This document shows positions 16,503 through 25,182 of a stretch of DNA of 52,009 bases, piece after piece. The notes beneath the pieces were generated by a model. That model searched no databases. It was given only the letters and a program-made list of their open reading frames with translations, and was not told the origin of the DNA. Source of the stretch: Mycobacterium scrofulaceum (GTDB taxonomy: Bacteria; Actinomycetota; Actinomycetes; Mycobacteriales; Mycobacteriaceae); assembly GCF_002086735.1 (NCBI RefSeq), contig NZ_MVIJ01000042.1, positions 1 to 52,009 of the forward strand, written 5' to 3'. Each line of letters begins with the position of its first letter. The first letter of the stretch is position 1. The translations under genes were made by a program, and so were the position numbers.

Positions 16503-17531
16503 TCAGCCGGCGACGAGGTCGCGGCGCTGCGTGAACTTGATGTCGAGGCTGCGCAGGTGGGTCTGCAGCCCGGCGTCCTGGATCGGGATCAGGTGTGCGG
16601 GCTCGTCGGTCTCGTTGTAGTGCGCGTGCCACATGCCCGGCGGGGTGGTGAACGCGCAGCCGGCCCGCCAGTCCACCCGGATGGGGTCGACGATGTCGCC
16701 GCGCTCGTCCAGGCGGGTGCCCAGCAGGGTGTAGCAGCCGCTGGCCGGCGCGTCCAGGATCAGGTCGAGGGCCACCGACTGGTGCCGGTGCGGGCGCTGC
16801 ACCTGGTTCGCGGGCAGCACGCCGAACATGGCCCACAGCACGTGGGTGATGGTCAGCGTCTGTTCCTGGTTGGCGTTGGCCAGCAGCACGCTGACCCGGC
16901 TCTTCTCGTTGGCGCCCGGGCGCGACGCGATCTCCTCCAGCTTGGCCACCGCGTCCGTGCGCCGGAACTTGGTCGCCCGGAACCGCGGTTGGGTGGCTTC
17001 GGCGCCCAGGTAGCGCATCAGCGGCTCGTCGTGCACCCAGTACATGGCCGTGTCGGTGGCGGCGTAGAACACCGAGTGGGTGCCCGCGGGCAGGGTCAGG
17101 AAGTCGCCCTTCTCCCAGCCCACCAGCTGGCCGTTGACCGCCGCGAAGCCCCGCCCGTAGAGCACGTAGTACAGCTGCGAGGTGGCGTTGGGGCTGGTGT
17201 CGACCTGTTCGCCCGGGTGGATCCGCACGAAGTTGGCCAGCAGCGCGGGGCTGGTCGCGGCGCCGGTCTCGACGCCCAGCTCCTTGGACAGGTCCAGCGG
17301 GATGACCCCGGTCGGCGCGTCGGTGTAGACGTCCGCGTCGAAGCGGGTAATCGGCACCTGCGGGACGTGGCCCGAGCCGATCGGGTTGGCGGCCTTGGAG
17401 TACTCGAAGAACTCGGCGTCCTGCGCCCAGTCCTGGAGCCGGCCTTCGAATCCGTACTCGGCGACGTTGATCGCCGGCGCCGGGATCGTCGGGTCCAGGT
17501 CGGGGGTCAGTGCTGGTTCGGTGACGGGCAT
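16503..17531 (-). CDS. Bicupin, gentisate 1,2-dioxygenase-like
   Basis: A 342-residue protein with two cupin barrels. The second keeps the metal site of gentisate-type dioxygenases: two His in QRPHRHQSVALDLIL and a further His in TPPGMWHAHYN. The first barrel (YYVLYGRGFAAVNGQ, then PAGTHSVFY) has only one obvious His, so it is probably structural. Ring-cleaving dioxygenase activity on a gentisate-like acid is plausible but unproven. ATG 17531 is chosen because GAAGGAGA lies at the right distance upstream. It is transcribed divergently from a GntR gene and shares its operator-bearing promoter region. Confidence 0.8.
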   Translation of the reverse strand: MPVTEPALTPDLDPTIPAPAINVAEYGFEGRLQDWAQDAEFFEYSKAANPIGSGHVPQVPITRFDADVYTDAPTGVIPLDLSKELGVETGAATSPALLANFVRIHPGEQVDTSPNATSQLYYVLYGRGFAAVNGQLVGWEKGDFLTLPAGTHSVFYAATDTAMYWVHDEPLMRYLGAEATQPRFRATKFRRTDAVAKLEEIASRPGANEKSRVSVLLANANQEQTLTITHVLWAMFGVLPANQVQRPHRHQSVALDLILDAPASGCYTLLGTRLDERGDIVDPIRVDWRAGCAFTTPPGMWHAHYNETDEPAHLIPIQDAGLQTHLRSLDIKFTQRRDLVAG

Positions 17532-17582
17532 CTCGGGTCTCCTTCGGCTGCTCGCGGGCTGGCGGGCGCATCTCATGTCTTT

Positions 17583-17670
17583 CTCGTATCTATCTTGTAT
17601 CTAAGTTGTCGCGTTGTCAATGCACGGCGTGGTGTACCGTCACCACACTGCTGGGATACGACTTAGCTAC
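17583..17670. promoter_or_regulatory. Three related boxes, probable GntR operators
   Basis: Box 1 (17583-17598, CTCGTATCTATCTTGT) and box 2 (17595-17610, TTGTATCTAAGTTGTC) are direct copies. Box 3 (17655-17670), read on the minus strand, is GTAGCTAAGTCGTATC and matches box 2 at 11 of its first 13 aligned bases. Boxes 1 and 2 overlap the bicupin promoter; box 3 lies just before the GntR start. Confidence 0.6.
17592..17620 (-). promoter_or_regulatory. Promoter of the bicupin gene
   Basis: On the minus strand a perfect TTGACA (17620-17615) is followed after 17 bp by CAAGAT (17597-17592). The operator-like boxes overlap it. Confidence 0.55.
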
Positions 17671-17682
17671 CGGAAGGCTGCC

Positions 17683-18354
17683 GTGGCATCGAGGGACCCG
17701 CGGCCGGGCACGGCCAAGGACCGCGCGCTGGACTACGTCAAGACGCGGGTCCTCACCGGCGCGTTCCCCGGCGGGGAGTTGATCAGCGAGGGCGACGTCG
17801 CCGCGGCGCTCGGCATGTCGCGCACACCGGTGCGCGAGGCGTTTTTGCGACTGGAGGCCGAGGGGCTGCTGCGGCTGTACCCGCAGCGCGGTGCCCTCGT
17901 GGTCCCCGTCTCGCCCGGCGAGGTCAGGTCGGTGATGGAGGCGCGGCTGGTGCTCGAGCAGTTCGCCGCCACCAAGGTGGTGGGCCGCGGACCGGCCGCC
18001 TGCGCCGGGGTTTTCCAGCGACTGCAGGGCGAGCTGCAACGGCAGCGCGCCGCCGTCGACCGCGGCGATTGGCCCGAGTTCCTCGACGCCGACCGCGCCT
18101 TCCACGCCGTCACGCTCGCCGAATCGGGGAACGCCATCCTGTCGGACTTCTACGCGTCACTGCGGGACCGGCAGATGAGGATGATCGGCGAGTCGGCGCT
18201 GCGCGACCCCGAGCGGGTGACCAGGATCCTCGACGAGCACCGCGAGATCGCCGAGGCGCTGCGCGACGGCGACGGCCGGCGGGCGCTGCGCGCGGTGCAA
18301 ACGCACCTGGCCGGTACGGTGCGGGCGATCGGACTCGCCGAAGACCTGATCTGA
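17683..18354 (+). CDS. GntR-family regulator, FadR/FCD subfamily
   Basis: This 223-residue repressor-type protein has an N-terminal winged helix (about 10-75, with the conserved ISEGDVAAALGMSRTPVREAF and LYPQRGALVV) and an all-helical FCD ligand domain (about 85-210). The FCD acidic/His pattern includes the FLDADRAFH segment, which usually binds a metal and a carboxylate ligand. GTG 17683 is chosen because GGAAGG lies 5 nt upstream and the N-terminus then fits the family; an ATG at 17620 is also in frame. It probably controls itself and the divergent bicupin through the three boxes between them. Confidence 0.87.
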   Translation: MASRDPRPGTAKDRALDYVKTRVLTGAFPGGELISEGDVAAALGMSRTPVREAFLRLEAEGLLRLYPQRGALVVPVSPGEVRSVMEARLVLEQFAATKVVGRGPAACAGVFQRLQGELQRQRAAVDRGDWPEFLDADRAFHAVTLAESGNAILSDFYASLRDRQMRMIGESALRDPERVTRILDEHREIAEALRDGDGRRALRAVQTHLAGTVRAIGLAEDLI

Positions 18355-18447
18355 CTCCCGCGCGAATTGTGTTAGAAGTCCGTCTTTTCGGGGAAATCCT
18401 TGTCGAGGATGGCGCCCACCCCGGGAGCCGCTACGACAGGAGCTGAA

Positions 18448-18732
18448 ATGGTCGGATCCATCATCCTCGCCATCATCGTGGGCGCGATCATCGGCGTGGT
18501 CGCCCGCCTGGTGATGCCGGGCAAGCAGAACGTCGGCATGATCATGACCGTCGTCATCGGCGCCGTGGGCGCGTTGATCGGCTCGGCGGTCGCCAGCCAA
18601 TTCGGATACCACAACGCCAACGGCGGGATCGCCTGGGTGCCGTTCTTCATCGGAGTCGGCGCCGCGATCGTCCTCATCGCGCTCTACGAGGCGCTCACCG
18701 GTCGCCGTACCGGCACCCGCCTCACCCGCTGA
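18448..18732 (+). CDS. GlsB/YeaQ/YmgE-family small membrane protein
   Basis: This 94-residue protein consists of three hydrophobic segments with Gly-rich faces (SIILAIIVGAIIGVVARLVMPG, then MTVVIGAVGALIGSAVA, then FIGVGAAIVLIALYEAL), the pattern of transglycosylase-associated stress proteins. The ATG at 18448 is preceded by AGGAG. The 93-bp upstream gap holds no promoter I can assign with confidence. The function is unknown; homologues are often induced by envelope stress. Confidence 0.8.
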   Translation: MVGSIILAIIVGAIIGVVARLVMPGKQNVGMIMTVVIGAVGALIGSAVASQFGYHNANGGIAWVPFFIGVGAAIVLIALYEALTGRRTGTRLTR

Positions 18733-18747
18733 GCCCAAAGCTGCGCC

Positions 18748-18770
18748 GCTCGCCCGGTTTTCGGGCGGGC
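18748..18770. terminator. Hairpin between the GlsB-type gene and add
   Basis: GCTCGCCCG (18748-18756) pairs with CGGGCGGGC (18762-18770) around a GTTTT loop, leaving one G-U type mismatch. It lies between convergent genes and could serve both. Confidence 0.5.
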
Positions 18771-18774
18771 GGCG

Positions 18775-19862
18775 TCAGCCCGCGATCAGCACGGCATAGC
18801 GCGGCTTGATCACGTCGTCGATGATCGCCAGCCGCTCGTCGAAGGGAAGGAACGCCGACTTCATCGCGTTGATGGTGAACCGCTCGAGGTCGCTCCATCC
18901 ATATCCGAAAGCCTCGACCAGCCGGCACATTTCCAGGCTCATCGTGGTATCGCTCATCAGCCGGTTGTCGGTGTTGACGGTCACCCGGAACCGGGTGCGG
19001 GCCAGCAGGTCGAACGGATGGTCCGCGATGCTTTTCACCGCGCCGGTCTGCACGTTGGAGCTGGGGCACAGCTCCAACGGAATTCGCTTGTCCCGCAGAA
19101 TGGATGCCAGCCGGCCCAGCCTGACTTCGCCGTTGCCCAGCACGTCGATGTCGTCGACGATGCGCACCCCGTGGCCCAGCCGGTCGGCGCCGCAGAACGC
19201 GATCGCCTCGTGGATCGACGGGAGCCCGAAGGCCTCACCCGCGTGAATGGTGAAGCGCGCGTTGTGGTCTCGCATGTACTCGAAGGCGTCCAGGTGCCGC
19301 GTCGGCGGGTTGCCCGCCTCGGCGCCGGCGATGTCGAAGCCGACAACCCCCCTGTCCCGGAACCGGATCGCCAGCTCGGCGATCTCGCGCGACACCGCGG
19401 CGTGCCGCATGGCGGTGACCAGCAGACGCACCACGATCGGCCGGCCCGCGGCGGCGCACGCCTTCTCACCGTCGGCCAACCCGGCCAGCACGGCGTCGAC
19501 GATCGCATCGAAGGACAGCCCGCGATCGATGTGCAACTCGGGCGCGAACCGAATTTCGGCGTAGACGACCGAATCGGCGGCCAGGTCTTCCACGCACTCG
19601 TACGCGACCCGGTGCAGCGCGTCGGGGGTCTGCATCACCGCCACGGTGTGCGAGAAGGGCTCCAGGTACCGCTCCAGCGAGCCGCTGTGCGACCGGGTGC
19701 GAAACCAGGTGGCCAGCTCGTCGACGTCGGTGGTGGGCAGCCCGTCGTAGCCGGTTTGGCCGGCGATGTCCACGACGGTCGCCGGGCGCAACCCCCCGTC
19801 GAGATGGTCGTGCAGCAGCGCCTTGGGCGCCTTCTTGATCTGCTCGAGGCCCAGTGGAGTCA

Positions 19863-19863
<1 letters not shown>
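18775..19863 (-). CDS. add: Adenosine deaminase
   Basis: This 362-residue zinc enzyme deaminates adenosine and deoxyadenosine to inosine forms. Metal ligands are seen in LLHDHLDGG (His18, His20), with later blocks FTIHAGEAFG, DRLGHGVRI and VNTDNRLMS giving the remaining His, Glu and Asp residues. The ATG at 19863 overlaps the deoA stop by one base (TGATG), so it is the last gene of cdd-deoA-add. The open frame continues upstream through deoA in another frame, but only this start gives the family N-terminus. It corresponds to Rv3313c. Confidence 0.95.
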
Positions 19864-21157
<1,294 letters not shown>

Positions 21158-21161
<4 letters not shown>

Positions 21162-21556
21162 CGGGGTTCCCGCGGCAGGTCGGCCCAGAAGGCGTCGGGC
21201 AGCAGCTCGCCGAGGCGGCGGGGCCCGGCCGGGTGGTCGATCAGCAGCTCGGGGCCGCCGTGCTCGAGCAGCAGCTGGCGGCATCGCCCGCACGGCATCA
21301 GCGGGGACCCCTGCCCGTCGACGCAGGCCAGCGCGATCAGCCGCCCGCCACCGCTGGTGTGCAGGGCACACACCACGCCGCATTCGGCACAGAGACCAAG
21401 GCCATATGAGATGTTCTCCACATTGCAGCCGGTGACCATCCGCCCGTCGTCGACCAGCGCGGCCGCCCCCACCGGGAACCGCGAGTACGGCGCGTAGGCG
21501 CCCACTGCGGCACCGATTGCCTTGTGGCGCAGCGTGTTCCAATCGATATCAGACAT
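21158..21556 (-). CDS. cdd: Cytidine deaminase
   Basis: This 132-residue zinc enzyme converts cytidine and deoxycytidine to uridine forms. The active site is NVENISYGLGLCAECGVV (Cys ligand, catalytic Glu in the E-C-G segment), with the PCGRCRQLL motif giving the other two Cys ligands. It is the first gene of the cdd-deoA-add operon. The start is ATG 21556; a TTG 6 nt upstream is in frame but less likely. A TAGGGT element at 21600-21595 on the minus strand is a possible -10 with a leader of about 40 nt. It is divergent from sdhC. It corresponds to Rv3315c. Confidence 0.94.
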
Positions 21557-21659
21557 ACTCAATCCCGTTCGCCTTTCAGGCCCGTGAGACTGTCACCCTA
21601 ACCCCGGCACGGTGTTTCGCCTGGCCGCCCGCTCGGCGCGGGCCGTCCCCCGGGCGGGT

Positions 21660-21695
21660 TAGGCTGAATTGCCCTCCTATGTCAGAAGGCGGTGA
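21660..21695 (+). promoter_or_regulatory. sdhC -10 element and strong ribosome-binding site
   Basis: TAGGCT at 21660-21665 is a likely -10. AAGGCGGTGA at 21686-21695 matches the anti-Shine-Dalgarno at 9 of 10 bases and sits 7 nt before GTG 21703. This favours that start over the in-frame ATG at 21679. Confidence 0.6.
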
Positions 21696-21702
21696 GGACT
21701 GG

Positions 21703-22137
21703 GTGACCACGCAGGCGACAACCGCGGATCCGGCAACAGCATCTGCCCCCTCGCGCAAACGGCGACCCCCCCGGACCCTGTATCGGGGCGACCCGGGCAT
21801 GTGGTCGTGGGTGTTGCACCGCATCAGCGGCGCGACGATCTTCTTCTTCCTGTTCGTCCACGTGCTGGACGCCGCGATGCTGCGGGTGAGCCCGCAGACC
21901 TACAACGCGGTGATCCACGACTACCAGACCCCGGTGGTCGGCCTGATGGAGTACGGGCTGGTGGCCGCGGTGGCATTCCACGGGCTCAACGGCATCCGGG
22001 TCATCCTGATCGACTTCTGGTCCGAGGGCACCCGCTACCAGAAGCTGATGTTCTGGATCGTCGGCGTCGTCTTCATGCTGCTCATGGTTCCGGCCGGCGT
22101 GGTGACCGGCATCCATATCTGGGAGCACCTCCGATGA
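21703..22137 (+). CDS. sdhC: Succinate dehydrogenase cytochrome b556 subunit
   Basis: This 144-residue membrane anchor of complex II helps bind heme b and quinone. After a polar ~30-residue N-terminus come GDPGMWSWVLHRISGATIFF and three transmembrane helices, with conserved His in the FVHVLD and AFHGLNGIR segments. The GTG start follows a strong Shine-Dalgarno. The stop overlaps the sdhD start (ATGA). It opens the sdhCDAB operon, equivalent to Rv3316-Rv3319. Confidence 0.94.
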   Translation: MTTQATTADPATASAPSRKRRPPRTLYRGDPGMWSWVLHRISGATIFFFLFVHVLDAAMLRVSPQTYNAVIHDYQTPVVGLMEYGLVAAVAFHGLNGIRVILIDFWSEGTRYQKLMFWIVGVVFMLLMVPAGVVTGIHIWEHLR

Positions 22138-22601
22138 ACTCCCCCGACCTGCAGCTGGGCCGCGGTCAGGTGGCCCCGGTGCGCCAGCGCAGCCACGACC
22201 GGCCGGCCAGCCTGGACAACCCGCGCTCGCCGCGGCGCCGGGCCGGCATCCCCAACTTCGAGAAGTTCGCCTGGCTGTTCATGCGGTTCTCCGGCGTCGC
22301 GCTGCTCGTCCTGGCCGTCGGGCACCTGTTCATCATGCTGATGTGGGACGACGGCGTGTACCGCATCGACTTCAACTACGTGGCGCAGCGCTGGGCCTCG
22401 CCGTTCTGGCAGTTCTGGGACCTGGCGCTGCTGTGGCTGGCGCAGCTGCACGGCGGTAACGGGCTGCGCACCATCATCGACGACTACAGCCGCAAGGACA
22501 GCACCCGGTTCTGGCTGAACAGCCTGCTGCTGCTGTCGATGGGGTTCACGTTGGTGCTGGGCACCTACGTGCTGGTGACATTCGACCCGAATATCTCGTG
22601 A
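22134..22601 (+). CDS. sdhD: Succinate dehydrogenase membrane anchor subunit
   Basis: This 155-residue anchor subunit has a basic, Pro-rich N-terminus of about 40 residues, then helices starting at NFEKFAWLFMRFSGVALLVL, a conserved His in AVGHLFIMLMWD, a second helix around FWDLALLWLAQLHGGNGLRT, and a final helix LLLLSMGFTLVLGTYVLV. It overlaps sdhC by 4 nt and is followed by sdhA after 17 bp, showing a single transcript. Confidence 0.93.
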   Translation: MNSPDLQLGRGQVAPVRQRSHDRPASLDNPRSPRRRAGIPNFEKFAWLFMRFSGVALLVLAVGHLFIMLMWDDGVYRIDFNYVAQRWASPFWQFWDLALLWLAQLHGGNGLRTIIDDYSRKDSTRFWLNSLLLLSMGFTLVLGTYVLVTFDPNIS

Positions 22602-22618
22602 TTTAGGGGGCTGACGAA

Positions 22619-24373
22619 GTGATCCAGCAACACCGATACGACGTGGTGATCGTCGGCGCCGGCGGGGCCGGCATGCGGGCGGCCGTGGAGGCCGGCCCGC
22701 GCGTGCGCACGGCGGTGCTGACCAAGCTCTACCCCACCCGCAGCCACACCGGCGCCGCCCAGGGCGGGATGTGCGCGGCACTGGCCAACGTCGAGGACGA
22801 CAACTGGGAATGGCACACCTTCGACACCGTCAAGGGCGGCGACTACCTCGCCGACCAGGACGCGGTGGAGATCATGTGCAAGGAAGCCATCGACGCGGTG
22901 CTGGACCTGGAGAAGATGGGGATGCCGTTCAACCGCACCCCCGAGGGCCGCATCGACCAGCGCCGGTTCGGCGGACACACCCGCGAACACGGCAAGGCGC
23001 CCGTGCGCCGGGCCTGTTATGCCGCCGACCGCACCGGCCACATGATCCTGCAGACCCTCTACCAGAACTGCGTGAAGCACGACGTGCAGTTCTTCAACGA
23101 GTTCTACGCGCTGGACCTGGTTTTGACGCAGACCCCGAGCGGGCCGGTGGCCACCGGGGTGGTGGCCTATGAGTTGGCCACCGGCGAGATCCACGTCTTC
23201 CACGCCAAGGCCGTGGTGCTCGCGACGGGCGGTTCGGGCCGGATGTACAAGACCACCTCCAACGCGCACACCCTGACCGGCGATGGCATCGGCATCGTCT
23301 TCCGCAAGGGACTTCCGTTGGAGGACATGGAGTTTCATCAGTTCCACCCGACCGGCCTGGCCGGGCTGGGCATCCTGATCTCCGAGGCCGTGCGCGGCGA
23401 GGGCGGCCGGCTGCTCAACGGGGAGGGCGAGCGGTTCATGGAGCGCTACGCGCCGACGATCGTCGACCTGGCACCCCGCGACATCGTCGCCCGCTCGATG
23501 GTGCTGGAGGTGCTCGAGGGCCGCGGCGCGGGCCCGCACAAGGATTACGTCTACATCGACGTGCGCCACCTGGGCGAGGACGTGCTGGAGGCCAAGCTGC
23601 CCGACATCACCGAGTTCGCCCGCACCTACCTGGGTGTCGACCCGGTGCACGAGCTGGTCCCGGTGTACCCGACGTGCCACTACGTGATGGGCGGCATCCC
23701 CACCACCGTCACCGGGCAGGTGTTGCGGGACAACACCTCTACCGTGCCGGGCCTGTATGCGGCCGGCGAGTGCGCGTGCGTGTCGGTGCACGGGGCCAAC
23801 CGGCTGGGCACCAACTCGCTGCTGGACATCAACGTCTTCGGCCGCCGCGCCGGCATCGCCGCCGCGGACTACGCCGACGGGCACGACTTCGTCGACATGC
23901 CAAGGGATCCGGCGGCGATGGTCGTCGGCTGGGTGGGCGACATCCTCTCCGAGCACGGCAACGAGCGGGTGGCCGACATTCGCAACGCGCTGCAGCAGTC
24001 GATGGACAACAACGCCGCGGTGTTCCGCACCGAGGAGACGCTGAAACAGGCCTTGACGGACATTCACGCGCTCAAGGAGCGGTATTCGCGAATCACCGTG
24101 CACGACAAGGGAAAGCGCTTCAACAGCGACCTGCTGGAGGCCATCGAGCTGGGCTTTTTGCTGGAGCTGGCCGAGGTGACCGTGGTCGGCGCGCTGAACC
24201 GCAAGGAGTCCCGCGGCGGGCATGCCCGGGAGGACTACCCGAACCGCGACGACGTCAACTACATGCGCCACACGATGGCCTACAAGCAGGGCACCGACCT
24301 GCTCAGCGACATCGCCCTGGACTTCAAGCCCGTCGTGCAGACCCGCTACGAACCGAAGGAACGGAAGTACTGA
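22619..24373 (+). CDS. sdhA: Succinate dehydrogenase flavoprotein subunit
   Basis: This 584-residue catalytic subunit oxidises succinate to fumarate. The FAD motif VVIVGAGGAGMRAAVEA is at the N-terminus. The covalent flavin His lies in TRSHTGAAQGG. The active-site segments FHPTGLAG and GEGGRLLNGEGERFM are present, as is the C-terminal Lys/Arg-rich HAREDYPNRDD. The GTG start at 22619 has AGGGGG about 9 nt upstream. The TGA stop shares its last base with the sdhB ATG. Confidence 0.96.
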   Translation: MIQQHRYDVVIVGAGGAGMRAAVEAGPRVRTAVLTKLYPTRSHTGAAQGGMCAALANVEDDNWEWHTFDTVKGGDYLADQDAVEIMCKEAIDAVLDLEKMGMPFNRTPEGRIDQRRFGGHTREHGKAPVRRACYAADRTGHMILQTLYQNCVKHDVQFFNEFYALDLVLTQTPSGPVATGVVAYELATGEIHVFHAKAVVLATGGSGRMYKTTSNAHTLTGDGIGIVFRKGLPLEDMEFHQFHPTGLAGLGILISEAVRGEGGRLLNGEGERFMERYAPTIVDLAPRDIVARSMVLEVLEGRGAGPHKDYVYIDVRHLGEDVLEAKLPDITEFARTYLGVDPVHELVPVYPTCHYVMGGIPTTVTGQVLRDNTSTVPGLYAAGECACVSVHGANRLGTNSLLDINVFGRRAGIAAADYADGHDFVDMPRDPAAMVVGWVGDILSEHGNERVADIRNALQQSMDNNAAVFRTEETLKQALTDIHALKERYSRITVHDKGKRFNSDLLEAIELGFLLELAEVTVVGALNRKESRGGHAREDYPNRDDVNYMRHTMAYKQGTDLLSDIALDFKPVVQTRYEPKERKY

Positions 24374-25179
24374 TGACCGCAGGCGAGGCCGTCGAACCCG
24401 CAGCGGCACCCCGCGTGGAGCCGCCGCTGCCGCCCATCCCAGAGGGCGCGGTGCTGGTGACCCTCAAGATCGCCCGCTTCAACCCCGACAGCCCCGACGC
24501 GTTCGCGGAAACCGGCGGCTGGCAAAGCTTTCGGGTGCCCTGCCTGCCCAGCGACCGGCTGCTCAACCTGTTGATCTACATCAAGAGCTACCTGGACGGG
24601 ACGCTGACCTTCCGGCGCTCCTGCGCCCACGGGGTGTGCGGCTCGGACGCCATGCGCATCAACGGCGTGAACCGGCTGGCCTGCAAGGTGCTGATGCGCG
24701 ACCTGCTGCCCGAGAAGAAGGGCAAGCAACTCACCATCACGGTGGAACCGATCCGTGGCCTGCCGGTGGAGAAGGACCTGGTGGTCAACATGGAGCCGTT
24801 CTTCGACGCCTACCGCGCGGTCAAGCCGTACCTGGTCACCAGTGGCAATCCGCCCACGCGGGAACGCATTCAAAGCCCCACCGACCGCGCCCGCTACGAC
24901 GACACCACCAAGTGCATCCTGTGCGCGGCCTGCACCACCAGCTGCCCGGTGTTCTGGCACGAGGGCAGCTATTACGGCCCGGCGGCGATCGTCAACGCGC
25001 ACCGCTTCATCTTCGACAGCCGCGACGAGGCCGCCGCCGAGCGCCTCGACATCCTCAACGAGGTGGACGGCGTGTGGCGGTGCCGCACCACGTTCAACTG
25101 CACCGAGTGCTGCCCGCGCGGCATCCAGATCACCAAGGCGATCCAAGAGGTCAAGCGCGCGCTGATGTTCACGCGCTGA
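24373..25179 (+). CDS. sdhB: Succinate dehydrogenase iron-sulfur subunit
   Basis: This 268-residue electron-transfer subunit has three cluster motifs in order: the [2Fe-2S] cysteines in SCAHGVCGSDAM and RLAC, the [4Fe-4S] motif CILCAACTTSCPV, and the [3Fe-4S] motif around NCTECCPRGIQ. The start ATG at 24373 overlaps the sdhA stop. It ends 3 bp from the convergent receptor kinase gene, with no terminator visible between them. Confidence 0.96.
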   Translation: MTAGEAVEPAAAPRVEPPLPPIPEGAVLVTLKIARFNPDSPDAFAETGGWQSFRVPCLPSDRLLNLLIYIKSYLDGTLTFRRSCAHGVCGSDAMRINGVNRLACKVLMRDLLPEKKGKQLTITVEPIRGLPVEKDLVVNMEPFFDAYRAVKPYLVTSGNPPTRERIQSPTDRARYDDTTKCILCAACTTSCPVFWHEGSYYGPAAIVNAHRFIFDSRDEAAAERLDILNEVDGVWRCRTTFNCTECCPRGIQITKAIQEVKRALMFTR

Positions 25180-25182
25180 GGG

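Noticed and set aside
17614..17682. Upstream start for the GntR protein
   Set aside because: The extra residues would overlap the divergent promoter and operator boxes, and GTG 17683 has the better ribosome site.
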